From Desulfovibrio sp. (GTDB lineage: Bacteria > Desulfobacterota > Desulfovibrionia > Desulfovibrionales > Desulfovibrionaceae), in the NCBI GenBank assembly GCA_031288535.1, contig JAITRF010000069.1:1-58067 (forward strand): a stretch of DNA of 58,067 nt, given 5' to 3'. The notes beneath the pieces are model-generated. The model was given only the letters and a program-made list of their open reading frames with translations, made no database searches and was not told the DNA's origin. How positions within the stretch are numbered: position 1 is the first letter of the stretch; each line of letters starts with the position of its first letter. Below are positions 15,693 through 25,052 of the stretch, in pieces. The translations under genes were made by a program, and so were the position numbers.

Positions 15693-17102
15693 TTAAATGG
15701 AGCGGGGCAAAGTTTCGATGATCTCCTTCGCCCGGCTGCGGGCGAGGGCGTCCAGGGCGAAAATCCCCTCTACGGCCGCGCGTTCTCCGGCGGCGTCCGC
15801 ATACCGATCCGGCGCGTTTTTCCCCACGCGGCCAAGCCTCCCGGCGTCTTCCGGCCCGGCGTCGGAGAGCCCGGAAACCTGGCCGTCGCCGCGCCCCGCC
15901 TCCCCCGCGACCCTTTCCCAATGCTCATCCAGGCAATGCTCCACGACCAGGGGGATGGAGGTGAAGGCAAGGCGGCGGGCGAGAAAAGCCGCAACGGCCT
16001 CCTCGTTCGCGGCGTTCAGGACCACCGGACAGCCCCGCCCGCGTTCCTGGGCGCGGCGGGCCAGGGCGAGACAGGGAAAGTTCTCCGCATCCGGACGGGC
16101 AAAAGTCAAAGCGCCCAGAGCCGGCAGATCCGGGCCGGGCAGACCGCTGCCCAGGCGATGCGGAAACCCCAGGCAATAGGCGATGGGGATGCGCATGTCC
16201 GGACGTCCGAACTGGGCGAGCTGGGCGCCGTCGCAAAATTCCACCAGGGAATGGACCACGGATTCCCTGTGTACCACGACCTCCAAAGCGGACATGGGCA
16301 GGCCGTAGAGCTGGCCGGCCTCGATGAGTTCCAGCCCCTTGTTCATGAGGGTGGCGGAATCTATGGTCACCTTGGCCCCCATGCTCCAGTTGGGATGGTC
16401 GAGGGCCTGCTCGGGACTGGCGGTTTTCAGGAATTCCCGCGTCTTTCCCCAGAACGGCCCCCCGGAGGCGGTGAGAATGAGCCGGGATACGCCGGATTGC
16501 GTCTGCCCGGTCCCGTCCCGCCGGGCGGCGATGCCTCCGGCCAGACATTGAAACACCGCGTTGTGCTCGGAATCCACAGGCAAAATGACCGCGCCGCTGC
16601 GGGCGCAGGCGGCGCGCAGAACTCCGCCTGCCAGGACCAGGGATTCCTTGTTGGCCAAGGCGATAATCTTTCCGGCCGCCGCGGCCGCGTAGGTGGCCCG
16701 GAGCCCCGCCGCGCCCGCCTGAGCCGAGAGTACCATTTCCGCCTCCGCAAGCGAAGCGATCCGCTCGTAGCCCTCCCGGCCGGAAAGGATGACCGGGTTG
16801 AAATCGGCTGGCAAAAGTCCGCGCAGACGGGAGATGTCGTCCTCAGCCATGAGACCCAGATAGTCCGGCCTGAATTCCGCGGCCTGCGCGGCGAGAAGGG
16901 GTATGTTGCGCGCCCCGGCCAGGGCGCGCACGCGGAATTTTTCCGGATGCAGGCGCAGCACTTCAAGGGCCGAACGTCCGATGGAGCCGGTGCTGCCGAG
17001 CAGGGCGATGGAGCGCGCCCCGCCTTCGGGCGGTACGAGCGCGCGGTCAAGCTTGGAAATATAGTCGAGCACGGCGCTAAGACCCTTGGGCCAGGCGCAC
17101 AA
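15693..17102 (-). CDS. dxr: 1-deoxy-D-xylulose 5-phosphate reductoisomerase
   Basis: Second enzyme of the MEP isoprenoid pathway: NADPH-dependent conversion of DXP to MEP. The N-terminal NADPH motif is LLGSTGSIGRSALEVLR. Metal and substrate residues lie in LANKESLVLAGG, PVDSEHNAVFQCL, LTASGGPF, and HPNWSMGAKVTIDSATLMNKGLE. The C-terminal helical domain is longer than usual (469 aa against about 400) because of a Gly/Asp/Arg-rich insert (ERVAGEAGRGDGQVSG ...). The start overlaps the end of cdsA by 26 bp. The site-2 protease gene rseP that often follows dxr is absent; a fic gene is there instead. Confidence 0.95.
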   Translation of the reverse strand: MCAWPKGLSAVLDYISKLDRALVPPEGGARSIALLGSTGSIGRSALEVLRLHPEKFRVRALAGARNIPLLAAQAAEFRPDYLGLMAEDDISRLRGLLPADFNPVILSGREGYERIASLAEAEMVLSAQAGAAGLRATYAAAAAGKIIALANKESLVLAGGVLRAACARSGAVILPVDSEHNAVFQCLAGGIAARRDGTGQTQSGVSRLILTASGGPFWGKTREFLKTASPEQALDHPNWSMGAKVTIDSATLMNKGLELIEAGQLYGLPMSALEVVVHRESVVHSLVEFCDGAQLAQFGRPDMRIPIAYCLGFPHRLGSGLPGPDLPALGALTFARPDAENFPCLALARRAQERGRGCPVVLNAANEEAVAAFLARRLAFTSIPLVVEHCLDEHWERVAGEAGRGDGQVSGLSDAGPEDAGRLGRVGKNAPDRYADAAGERAAVEGIFALDALARSRAKEIIETLPRSI

Positions 17103-17997
17103 TCAGGCGAAGCAGCATGTAGACGGCGAGCGTCCAGAGGATGCTGTCCGTGCGGTCCAGCATTCCCCCGTGCCCGGGCAGAATGGAGCCGGAATCCTTG
17201 CGTTGCAGGCTGCGTTTGACGGCGGATTCGAAGAGATCGCCCGCGACGGCCGCAAGATGCAGGATCAGGCCTACAAGGAGCCAGAGCCAGGGCGGCAGGC
17301 GCAGAAAACGCCATTCCAGAGGCCCGGACATGACGCCCATGCCGGCGCAAACCAGCAGACAGAGCGCCAGTCCGCCGAAGAAACCTTCCCAGGACTTCAT
17401 GGGGCTGATCGCGGGGCAAAGCCGGTGTCTGCCGAAGCGCGTGCCGGCATAATAGCCGCCGGTATCCGAGGCCACGGCGGCCAGTATCACGAGCACCTGC
17501 TCCGCCGGGGCCAGATAGAGGCCAAGCTGCAAGACGAGCGGAATATAAAGGATACCGGCGAAAAGAGGGGCCTGATCCGCAAGCCTGGCCTCGCTGTTGC
17601 CGCGCCCGAAGTCCAGAAGAAAAGCCAGACCGGCGGTCAAAATGACGAGAGAGACGGCGATCAGGGTGGCCACAGGACCGAGGAGCTGGGCCATGATGAT
17701 CAGAAAACAGAAAACAAAGCCCGCTGTTTTGCGTATCAGACTCCTCCGTCCGCCGTGCATGTCCAGGAATTCTCCCAGACTTACGCAGGCGACGACGGAA
17801 AGGGCCAGGTTCATGGGCAGCCCCCCGTGGGCGATGGCCGGAATAAAGACCAGGGCCAGGACGAGGGCCGTGCCGATGCGGACCAGGCCGGGGGAAAGGC
17901 CCCCGTCCGGCCGGGCAGGGAAGCTCGCGCACAACGCCCGCAGGGAGAAACGCCGGGAAAACCCCCTGATCCTGTCCGCATATCCGCCGCCGATCAT
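17077..17997 (-). CDS. cdsA: Phosphatidate cytidylyltransferase CdsA
   Basis: Inner-membrane enzyme that makes CDP-diacylglycerol from phosphatidate and CTP. The 306-aa protein has about eight hydrophobic segments and the CdsA signature near the C-terminus (SAVKRSLQRKDSGSILPGHG, then GMLDRTDSI). I chose the ATG at 17997, which has GGAGG at a good distance; the open frame continues to 18171, but that extra part only translates the intergenic repeat at 18048-18186. It lies between uppS and dxr, the common uppS-cdsA-dxr order. Confidence 0.93.
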   Translation of the reverse strand: MIGGGYADRIRGFSRRFSLRALCASFPARPDGGLSPGLVRIGTALVLALVFIPAIAHGGLPMNLALSVVACVSLGEFLDMHGGRRSLIRKTAGFVFCFLIIMAQLLGPVATLIAVSLVILTAGLAFLLDFGRGNSEARLADQAPLFAGILYIPLVLQLGLYLAPAEQVLVILAAVASDTGGYYAGTRFGRHRLCPAISPMKSWEGFFGGLALCLLVCAGMGVMSGPLEWRFLRLPPWLWLLVGLILHLAAVAGDLFESAVKRSLQRKDSGSILPGHGGMLDRTDSILWTLAVYMLLRLIVRLAQGS

Positions 17998-18047
17998 AAG
18001 GCCTCCGAATTTTGTTTCATTCCCGGCAACCTCAAACGTAAAACGCT

Positions 18048-18186
18048 CCAGAGCACTTTCACTTTGAAATTGCTCTGGCGGCCGCCCGCCGCGAAGGCGC
18101 AAGCGCAATCCATTCGCGCGGTTAAGCGCCGGAGCGGGCGCGGCCTGAAGATGAACCGCGTATAATCCCAACGTTAAAACGCTCTA
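18048..18186. repeat. Dispersed intergenic element B, copy 1
   Basis: Starts with a palindrome 18048-18078 (CCAGAGCACTTTCACTTTGAAATTGCTCTGG, one mismatch; split here as left arm CCAGAGCACTTTCA and right arm TGAAATTGCTCTGG) and ends in AACGTTAAAACGCTCTA. The left arm differs at three of 21 positions from the IS630 terminal repeat at the window start. The whole segment recurs inverted at 31196-31353, including GCGAAGGCGCAAGCGCAATC and CGGTTAAGCGCCGGAGCGG-like parts. The right end TAGAGC provides the uppS stop codon. Confidence 0.75.
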
Positions 18187-18951
18187 AACAGTTTGCCCCG
18201 GCTCTTTGCCCAAGCCGCCGAAGCGCCGTATCCTGCCGGCATAATCATGCAGGGCCTTGTGCAGATCGGCGGCCGAAAAATCAGGCCAGAGCGTATCGCA
18301 GAAATACAGTTCGCTGTAGGCTGTCTGGAAAAGCAGAAAATTGCTGAGCCGCTTTTCGCCGCTGGTCCGGATGACCAGGTCCGGGTCATGGCGCCCGGCG
18401 GTATAGAGATATCCGGCCAGACCCTCGCAATCGCACGCGGAGGCCGGCGCTCCGGATTCCATGAACAGGCGGCAGGCCCTGACGATTTCTTCCCGGCCGG
18501 AATAGTTCAGGGCCAGATTCAAAATCATGCGGGAATTGGCCGAGGTGCGTTCGCGGGCCAGGGTCAGGGCCTTGCGCGCATAAGCCGGCAGCCCGTCTTC
18601 GTCGCCTATGACCTCAAGGCGCACACCCTGTTTTTCCAGGGCGGAGAGCTCTTTGTTGATGAACTCCTCAAGCAGCCTGAAGAGAAAGTTCACTTCCTCG
18701 GCCGGGCGGGACCAGTTTTCCCTGGAAAAGGCGTAAAGCGTGAGTTCGGCGATGCCGAGGGTCAGACATTCCTCCACCGTCGCGCGCGCGGCCAGAGCGC
18801 CGCGCCTGTGCCCCTCCGCGCGGGGGAGGTTGCGGGCCTTGGCCCAACGGCCGTTGCCGTCCATGATGATAGCCACATGGCGGGGTATCTGATTTTTGTC
18901 CAAGATTGCTTCCAACGACGGCCCGCTACTTTCCGCTCTGGTGTCATGCAT
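18184..18951 (-). CDS. uppS: Undecaprenyl diphosphate synthase UppS
   Basis: Cis-prenyltransferase that builds the C55 lipid carrier for peptidoglycan and O-antigen. The 255-aa protein has catalytic Asp31 in IIMDGNGRWAKAR, then EGHRRGA, LTLYAFSRENWSRP, LALNYSGREEIVRA, and the C-terminal RTSGEKRLSNFLLFQTAYSE region with the conserved Arg/Ser for diphosphate binding. It is first in the minus-strand cluster. Its stop codon TAG is the end of intergenic element B, so the natural C-terminus may have been changed slightly by that insertion. Confidence 0.95.
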   Translation of the reverse strand: MHDTRAESSGPSLEAILDKNQIPRHVAIIMDGNGRWAKARNLPRAEGHRRGALAARATVEECLTLGIAELTLYAFSRENWSRPAEEVNFLFRLLEEFINKELSALEKQGVRLEVIGDEDGLPAYARKALTLARERTSANSRMILNLALNYSGREEIVRACRLFMESGAPASACDCEGLAGYLYTAGRHDPDLVIRTSGEKRLSNFLLFQTAYSELYFCDTLWPDFSAADLHKALHDYAGRIRRFGGLGKEPGQTV

Positions 18952-19324
18952 CGCTTGAAACTGCGCATCCGCTTCGTTTTAAGCGATAAGACCGCGCGGC
19001 GAAAACGCGGGCTTGCCGCGCTTGCGCCGCCACGGCGACGCGCCCGGCTTCGCCGGGCTGCGTCATGACCTTCTGCGAATGGCATGACACTAGCTTTTCG
19101 TCCCATATCGGTCAAGGCGATTGTGGCGCCAGTTTCCCGGTCTTTTTCTTGACAAAATCCCGTCCGGCTCTCTACAAGATATCTCATAATCAACCTGAGG
19201 ATTGACTATGGAACACTCGCCGAAAGCGCGGTTTCCGGCCCGTTTGCGGCGGCGCAAGCTTGACAACATAACCCGGCCTATTCCTGAAAGCAGGCGCCGT
19301 TATTTTCTTTAAAAGGGAGAATCT
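18952..19324. other. Divergent intergenic region uppS / EF-G paralogue with element E
   Basis: No gene is visible. 18964-19031 (GCTTCGTTTTAAGCGATAAG ... CGCGCGGCGAAAACGCGG) recurs inverted at 39144-39223. A hairpin CGCCCGGCTTCGCCGGGC lies near 19040. A promoter candidate for the plus-strand genes lies at 19149, and AAGGGAGA stands before the ATG at 19325. Confidence 0.6.
19149..19178 (+). promoter_or_regulatory. Candidate sigma-70 promoter
   Basis: Perfect -35 TTGACA (19149-19154), 18-bp spacer, -10 TACAAG (19173-19178). It lies about 145 bp before the EF-G-like ATG and would drive the EF-G paralogue, ftsY, cpoB and dprA. Confidence 0.5.
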
Positions 19325-21391
19325 ATGTCCGATACCATTCAGGCACAACGCACCTACGCACTGGTCGGCACCGGCGGCTGCGGCAAAACCACCCTTGCGG
19401 AAATGCTGCTTTTGGAAGCGGGGATCATGAACCGCCTCGGCAAAATAGAAGAAGGCAGCACGACGCTGGACTTTGAGCCGGAGGAAATAAAGCGGCGGGG
19501 AAGCATCCAGCCGGGTTTCGCCACCTTCGTCCGCAACGGCGCGCGGCATTTTCTGGTGGATATTCCGGGCGACGGCAATTTTATCGGCGACATCGATCTG
19601 CTCCTGGCCGGGGTGGACGCCGTGATTTTCGTCATTGACGCCGTTGACGGGGTGCGCCCTCTCACCCGGCGCATGTGGAACGCGGTGAAAAAAGCCGGTC
19701 TGCCCGCGCTGTGCGCGATAACCAAGATGGACCGCGAGCGCGCCGATTTCGCTTCCGCCTACGCGGGCCTGTCCTCCATCCTGGGCATCCGCAGCGTGCT
19801 TTTGTACGCGCCGGTAGGAGAACAGGCGGCATTCAGAGGGGTGGCGGACGTCATGGCCGGACGTTGTTTGCTTTTTGAAGGCCAGGACTTGCGCGAAGAT
19901 GATATCCCGGCGGATATAGTCAAGAATATTGAAGTCTTGCGCGAGACGGCAGTGGAAAATATAGCCGAAAGCGATGACGCGCTTATGGAAAAATACCTTG
20001 ACGAGGGTTCCTTAAGCCCGGAAGAAATAAGACAGGGTCTGCGTCAGGGCGTGATCCGGGGGCAGATCGTGCCCGTAGCCGCTGTCTCCGGCCTGGAAAA
20101 CAAGGGCGCCAAAGTCCTGCTCGACGCCGTGGAGGCCCTGCTGCCCTCCGGCCTTGAACGGGCGCCGTTTTCCGGAGAGGACGGCAAGGAGCTTGTGCCT
20201 TCCGTAAGCGGGCCGGCCGTCTGTTTTGTCTTCAAAACCATTACCGATCCCTTTGCCGGACAGCTTTCCGTCGCCCGCGTTCTCACCGGTCTCATAACTC
20301 CGGAGAGCGTGCTGAAAAATATGAAAAACGGAGACAGCGAGCGTCTCGGCGCCCCGATCTTCATGGTCGGCAAAAGCCAGACCCAGACGAAAGAGGGCAT
20401 CGGCCCCGGCGCTGTCGTGGCCTTCGCCAAACTCAAGGGCACCCGTAGCGGCGACACCCTCTCCGACGAAAAGCTGGCCTTTGCCCTGACCAGCCCGCCG
20501 CTCCCCCCGCAGCTTATCTCATACGCCCTGGCCCCCAGGGAAAAGGGCGAGGAGGACAAGGTCTACGCCGCCGTGCAGCGGCTTCTGGACGAGGACGTCA
20601 CCCTGAAACTGGCGCGGGATGAGGAAACCGGCGATATTCTCGTCTCCGGCATGGGGCAGTCGCATATAGAAACCGCCGTGGAACGCGCGAAGCGCCGCTA
20701 CAAGGTGGACATCCTGCTCAAGACCCCCAAGGTGCCGTATCGGGAGACCATCCGGGGCACGGCCCAGGTTCAGGGCAGACACAAGAAGCAGTCCGGCGGC
20801 CGTGGGCAGTTCGGCGACTGCTGGGTGGAATTCGGCCCCCTGGAGCGCGGGGCGGGCTACCGTTTCGAGGACGGCATCGTCGGCGGGGTCATCCCCCGCC
20901 AGTATATTCCGGCTGTGGACAAGGGTATTCAGGAGGCTTCCGCGCGCGGGTTTCTCGCCGGCTACCCCATGGTCGATTTCAGAGCCAGACTTTATGACGG
21001 CAGCTATCATACCGTGGACTCCTCGGAAATGGCCTTCAAGGTGGCGGGTTCCCTGGCTTTCAAAAAGGCCATGGAAACCTGCAGGCCCACCCTGCTCGAG
21101 CCTATAGTGACACTGACGATTTCCATTCCCGACGCCAGCATGGGCGATGTGATCGGCGACCTCTCCAGCCGCCGGGGCAAGGTGCAGGGCTCGGATTCAA
21201 TAGCCGGGATAACCGAAATCAAAGCCTTGGTGCCCGTGAACGAAATACTGCGCTATGCCCCGGATTTGCGCTCCATGACCGGCGGCCAGGGCAGCTTCAC
21301 CATGGAGTTTTCCCATTATGAGGAAGCCCCTCCGCCCGTGACGGAGAAAGTCGTGGCCGAATACCGGCAGACCAGGGAAACCGAGGGCTGA
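19325..21391 (+). CDS. EF-G-like translational GTPase paralogue
   Basis: A 688-aa protein with the full EF-G domain plan (G domain, II, III, IV, V), but divergent from canonical FusA. The P-loop reads VGTGGCGKTTL (residues 14-24) instead of the GHxDHGKTT-type motif, the G3 motif is DIPGDGNF rather than DTPGH, and G4 is TKMD. Domain IV (GGRGQFGDCWVEFGPLERG) and V (SIPDASMGDVIGDLSSRRGK) are typical. Such EF-G-like paralogues (EF-G2 type) usually coexist with a canonical fusA in an rps operon; their role in Desulfovibrio is not known. The stop is 2 bp before the GTG start of ftsY. Confidence 0.85.
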   Translation: MSDTIQAQRTYALVGTGGCGKTTLAEMLLLEAGIMNRLGKIEEGSTTLDFEPEEIKRRGSIQPGFATFVRNGARHFLVDIPGDGNFIGDIDLLLAGVDAVIFVIDAVDGVRPLTRRMWNAVKKAGLPALCAITKMDRERADFASAYAGLSSILGIRSVLLYAPVGEQAAFRGVADVMAGRCLLFEGQDLREDDIPADIVKNIEVLRETAVENIAESDDALMEKYLDEGSLSPEEIRQGLRQGVIRGQIVPVAAVSGLENKGAKVLLDAVEALLPSGLERAPFSGEDGKELVPSVSGPAVCFVFKTITDPFAGQLSVARVLTGLITPESVLKNMKNGDSERLGAPIFMVGKSQTQTKEGIGPGAVVAFAKLKGTRSGDTLSDEKLAFALTSPPLPPQLISYALAPREKGEEDKVYAAVQRLLDEDVTLKLARDEETGDILVSGMGQSHIETAVERAKRRYKVDILLKTPKVPYRETIRGTAQVQGRHKKQSGGRGQFGDCWVEFGPLERGAGYRFEDGIVGGVIPRQYIPAVDKGIQEASARGFLAGYPMVDFRARLYDGSYHTVDSSEMAFKVAGSLAFKKAMETCRPTLLEPIVTLTISIPDASMGDVIGDLSSRRGKVQGSDSIAGITEIKALVPVNEILRYAPDLRSMTGGQGSFTMEFSHYEEAPPPVTEKVVAEYRQTRETEG

Positions 21392-21393
21392 TC

Positions 21394-22722
21394 GTGGGTT
21401 TTTTCTCTTCCCTGCGCGCTCTTTTTTCCTCCGGTCCGGCCGCCGGGGCCGGTAAAGAGGGGGAAGAGGCGGTTTCCGCGTTCGACCCGGTTCGTTTAAG
21501 CCCGGAAGAACAGGAAATGCTCACCGCCCTGCGGCGGGCCGAGCCGAAACTCTCCGCCTGGCTGGGGGTGGTTCTTGAGGGCGTGACCCGCGCCGATGAC
21601 CTGTTTTACTCCCGCATTTCCTTCCTCCTGGCCGCCTTGGAAACCCCGCCCTCCGAGCGTGGGGAATTTGTCCGCAAGTTCAGGCTTTGGCTGACCGACA
21701 TGGATTATGAGCGGCTCCAGGATTTCCGCTCGGAGTTGCAGTACCGCCTGGCCCTGGCCCTGGACCTGGAGGACGAGGATGACGAGCGCAGCCGGCTGAT
21801 GCTCAAGATTGCGGACGGGCTCTCCGGTACCCGCGCCCGCATAGCCGGCGGCCTGAACCGGCTTTTCCTGCCCGGCCGGGCCATTGACGCGAGTTTCTGG
21901 GAGGAACTGGAGGATACCCTGATTCTGGCCGACGTGGGCGCGGGGGTGGCCGAAAGCGTCTGCGCGGCCCTGCGCGCACGCGCGGAGGCCGAAGGTTTGT
22001 CCGATCCGGGCTTGTTGCGCGCGGCGCTGCATGCCGAACTATTGGGCTTTTTCAAACCTCCGCGCCGGGTCGGGCTTGTCACCTCCCCGGAAGTGGCGCT
22101 GGTTTTCGGGGTCAACGGGGTCGGGAAAACCACCACCATAGCCAAACTCTGCCACCGCGAGGTCATGCGGGGGAAAAAGGTGCTTTTGGCGGCTGCGGAC
22201 ACTTTTCGGGCCGCGGCCGTGGAGCAGCTTGAAATCTGGGCCGGACGGGCCGGCGCCGGATTCTACGCCAAGGGGCAGGGGGCGGACCCCGCCGCCGTAA
22301 CTTACGAGGCCTTGGAAAAAGGCCTGCGCGAAGGCTTTGACCTGATTTTTGTGGATACGGCCGGGCGTCTGCATACCAAGGCCAACCTGATGGAAGAGCT
22401 GCAAAAGATCGTGCGCGTTGCCGGGAAAGTGCATCCCGGAGCGCCGCAACGCAGCATACTGGTGCTGGACGCGACCACCGGCCAGAACGCTTTGAGCCAG
22501 ACCCGCATTTTCAGGCAGGCCGTCGGCGTGGATGAATTGATCCTGACCAAGCTGGACGGCACGGCCAAAGGCGGCATCGCCGTCGCCGCCGCGGCCGAAT
22601 TCGGCATCCCCATCTCCTTTGTGGGCCTCGGAGAAAAAATGGAAGACCTGCGCCCGTTTGATCCGGAACTCTACGTTTCCGCCCTGATCGGCGGCGATGT
22701 CGGACGGCAGACGCAAAGTTGA
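21394..22722 (+). CDS. ftsY: Signal recognition particle receptor FtsY
   Basis: SRP-receptor GTPase that delivers ribosomes with nascent membrane proteins to the inner membrane. The 442-aa protein starts with a short hydrophobic end (VGFFSSLRALFSSG) and a variable A domain, followed by the NG domain: GVNGVGKTTTIAKLC at about residue 238, AADTFRAAAVEQLEIW, DTAGRLHTKANLMEEL, and TKLDGTAKGGIAVAA. Start is GTG at 21394, 2 bp past the preceding stop, so translation is probably coupled. Confidence 0.96.
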   Translation: MGFFSSLRALFSSGPAAGAGKEGEEAVSAFDPVRLSPEEQEMLTALRRAEPKLSAWLGVVLEGVTRADDLFYSRISFLLAALETPPSERGEFVRKFRLWLTDMDYERLQDFRSELQYRLALALDLEDEDDERSRLMLKIADGLSGTRARIAGGLNRLFLPGRAIDASFWEELEDTLILADVGAGVAESVCAALRARAEAEGLSDPGLLRAALHAELLGFFKPPRRVGLVTSPEVALVFGVNGVGKTTTIAKLCHREVMRGKKVLLAAADTFRAAAVEQLEIWAGRAGAGFYAKGQGADPAAVTYEALEKGLREGFDLIFVDTAGRLHTKANLMEELQKIVRVAGKVHPGAPQRSILVLDATTGQNALSQTRIFRQAVGVDELILTKLDGTAKGGIAVAAAAEFGIPISFVGLGEKMEDLRPFDPELYVSALIGGDVGRQTQS

Positions 22723-22742
22723 AGGCAACACAGGCGGTTTTT

Positions 22743-23645
22743 ATGCGTACGCTGTACCTGCTTTTTCCGGCCCTGCTGGCGGCCGGCTGCGCCGCGTCCG
22801 AAAGGGAGCGTCTTGCCTCGCTTGAGGAAAACTCTCTGCGTGTCGGCCGGGTGCTGGACCTGCGTATCGAACGGACGGAAGAACGTCTGGAGCGGGTTGA
22901 AGCCGACATAGCCACCTTGCGCCAGGAGACGGGCCGGGACAAGGGCAAAAAACGGGAACGCCCATCGGTCGGGGCTGAAGAGAAGGGAGCCGCCCGGGAT
23001 GTTTCGTTCAGGGCGGGTTCAACGCCCGAGATTTCTTATCTGCTTTCCGGCGTCAGAGAGGACCTTGCGGCCGCTTCCGCCATGTCTCCGGGGCAAAATA
23101 CCGTCCCCGAACAGAACGCCGCGCCGGGGCGGAACAAGGAGCGCGCGGCCGATCCCGTTTCCCCGCGGGAGGATACGCGCCCGGCCTTTCCTTCCGGCGG
23201 GACAAAGCCGCCGGAGCTTACCGGGGGACTGTCCCCGGCGGGAAAAGCGGCGGCCACGCCCTCTCCGGCGCGCGCGGGGGACAAGGCGGCCTATCAGGCG
23301 GCCCTGGCCTTGTATTACCGGGGAAGTTATGAAAAAGCCTCCGGGGCCTTCGCCGATTTCCTGAAAAATGCGCCGCAAAGCAGCCTCGCCCCCAACGCCA
23401 TGTACTGGCTCGGCGAATGCGCCTACGCCAGGGGACAGTATGATACCGCGATTCTCACTTTCAAGGATGTAGCCCTGAAGTTCCCCTCCCATCCCAAGGC
23501 GGCGGATGCTCTGCTCAAGGCCGGGTACGCCTATGAGCGCATCGGGGACACCGGCAACGCCCGTTTCTACTGGCAGCTCCTGCTTGACGACTATCCCGCG
23601 TCCTCCGCGGCCGGTACGGCCCGCAGGCGCGTTTCCGGTTCATGA
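22743..23645 (+). CDS. cpoB: CpoB/YbgF-like TPR lipoprotein
   Basis: Envelope lipoprotein of 300 aa resembling the Tol-Pal associated CpoB. Start ATG at 22743 gives a lipoprotein signal with lipobox LLAAGC (Cys16). A coiled coil follows (RLASLEENSLRVGRVLDLRI ... RLERVEADIATLRQE), then a Pro/Ala/Gly-rich linker (about residues 75-175), then three TPR units (AALALYYRGSYEKASGAFAD, YWLGECAYARGQYDTAILTF, AGYAYERIGDTGNARFYWQL). An upstream TTG in the same frame would spoil the signal. The tol-pal genes themselves are not in this window. The stop overlaps the dprA start (ATGA). Confidence 0.85.
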   Translation: MRTLYLLFPALLAAGCAASERERLASLEENSLRVGRVLDLRIERTEERLERVEADIATLRQETGRDKGKKRERPSVGAEEKGAARDVSFRAGSTPEISYLLSGVREDLAAASAMSPGQNTVPEQNAAPGRNKERAADPVSPREDTRPAFPSGGTKPPELTGGLSPAGKAAATPSPARAGDKAAYQAALALYYRGSYEKASGAFADFLKNAPQSSLAPNAMYWLGECAYARGQYDTAILTFKDVALKFPSHPKAADALLKAGYAYERIGDTGNARFYWQLLLDDYPASSAAGTARRRVSGS

Positions 23646-25006
23646 TCGCGGCGGGCGTTTCCGGGCGGGGCGAAGAACTGCGGGCGACCCTCGCCCTGCG
23701 CCATTCACCCGGCCTGGGTCTTACACGCGCCGACCGGCTTTTGCGGGCTTACGGCAGCGCCCGCGCAGCGCTTGAAGTCTGCCGGGAGAGGCCGGAAGAA
23801 TGCGCGGCCATGGCGGAAATGCCCCTGTCAGTCGCCCGGAATCTGAACAGGGGCGAATGGCGGGAGGCGGCGGAGGCGGAACTTGAAGCCATGGAGCGCC
23901 TGGGCTGTCCTGTCCTTCTGCACTCCGACCCCGCCTATCCCGAACTGTTGCGCGAGCTGCCCGATGCGCCTCCGCTTCTCTACTGCCGGGGTGATTTGTC
24001 TCTGCTGGGCGCTCCTGCCATAGGGGTGGTGGGTGCCCGCGGATGCACGTCCGAAGGGCTGGCCGTGTCGGCCTTTTTCTCCCGCGCTTTGAGCGGGGCG
24101 GGGGTGAGCGTCATTTCCGGCATGGCCAGGGGCATTGACCGGGCGGCGCAACTGGCCGCGATGGAGGAGGCCGGACGCTCCATAGGCGTGCTCGGCTCCG
24201 GCATAGACCTCGTCTATCCCGCCGAGAACGCGGACTTGTTCGCCCGCCTGGAAAAGGACGGAGGTCTGCTTTTATCCGAGTTTCCCCCCAAAACTCCTCC
24301 TGCGGCTACGAATTTTCCCCGGCGCAACCGCCTGATCAGCGGTCTGTCACGGGGGGTGCTGGTGGTGGAAGCGGCAAGGCGCAGCGGCAGCCTGATCACC
24401 GCCCGTCTGGCCCTTGAGCAGAACCGCGAAGTTTTCGCCGTCCCCGGACATACCCTGTCCCCGGCTTCCGCCGGCTGCCGCGATCTGATCCGCAAAGGGG
24501 CCAAGGCCGTCTTCAACGCGGACGACATCCTTGTGGAACTGGCCTGTCTTCTGGCCGCAGACGCGCGCGCGGCCCTGGAAAAACGCCTCCTGGATCCGGA
24601 AGGGGCCCGGGACGGAGCCATTGATGCCTCCGGTCGCAATTTTGCTCCTACGGCGCCTGCGCAGGGAGAGCAAGAGGCGGGAAAACGCCATCCCCCGGCG
24701 CGGCCGGGACGGCGCCCGCCTCTCCTGCGGGGTCCGGGGAAAAATACGCGGGAAACCGGCGCGGTTACATCAGGCCGGGCATATCCCGCAAATGCCGAGG
24801 ATACAGCAAATTCAGCCGGTCCGGGAGAACCCGCCGATCCGCAGGAAGCGCGTATTCTTGCCGCCCTGGCGCAGGGAACCGCGCATATTGACGTTTTAAG
24901 CCGCGCCTTGGGGCTTGACGCGGCGCGAGTAAGCGCGCTGCTCGCCCTGCTGGAAGTGCGCGGGCGCGTGCGCCGTTTGCCGGGAATGAACTACACTCTG
25001 CCCTGA
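23642..25006 (+). CDS. dprA: DNA-processing protein DprA
   Basis: Single-stranded-DNA-binding RecA loader of natural transformation, 454 aa. An N-terminal HhH/SAM-like part (LRHSPGLGLTRADRLLRAYG) precedes the Rossmann-like DprA core with GVVGARGCTSEGL, ISGMARGIDRAAQ, LGSGIDLVYPAENADL, FPRRNRLISGLSRGVLVVEA and SGSLITARLALEQNREVFAVPG. After a low-complexity linker (about residues 315-395) comes a winged-helix domain (ILAALAQGTAHIDVLSRALG). Last gene of the plus-strand run; it converges with xerC. Confidence 0.95.
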   Translation: MIAAGVSGRGEELRATLALRHSPGLGLTRADRLLRAYGSARAALEVCRERPEECAAMAEMPLSVARNLNRGEWREAAEAELEAMERLGCPVLLHSDPAYPELLRELPDAPPLLYCRGDLSLLGAPAIGVVGARGCTSEGLAVSAFFSRALSGAGVSVISGMARGIDRAAQLAAMEEAGRSIGVLGSGIDLVYPAENADLFARLEKDGGLLLSEFPPKTPPAATNFPRRNRLISGLSRGVLVVEAARRSGSLITARLALEQNREVFAVPGHTLSPASAGCRDLIRKGAKAVFNADDILVELACLLAADARAALEKRLLDPEGARDGAIDASGRNFAPTAPAQGEQEAGKRHPPARPGRRPPLLRGPGKNTRETGAVTSGRAYPANAEDTANSAGPGEPADPQEARILAALAQGTAHIDVLSRALGLDAARVSALLALLEVRGRVRRLPGMNYTLP

Positions 25007-25052
25007 CGGTGGCCTGTGCCGATTCCAAAGCATAAGGAAGCGGCGCTTCCTC

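Noticed and set aside
17997..18171. N-terminal extension of cdsA by 58 codons
   Set aside because: The extra codons only translate element B; the ATG at 17997 has a good ribosome-binding site.
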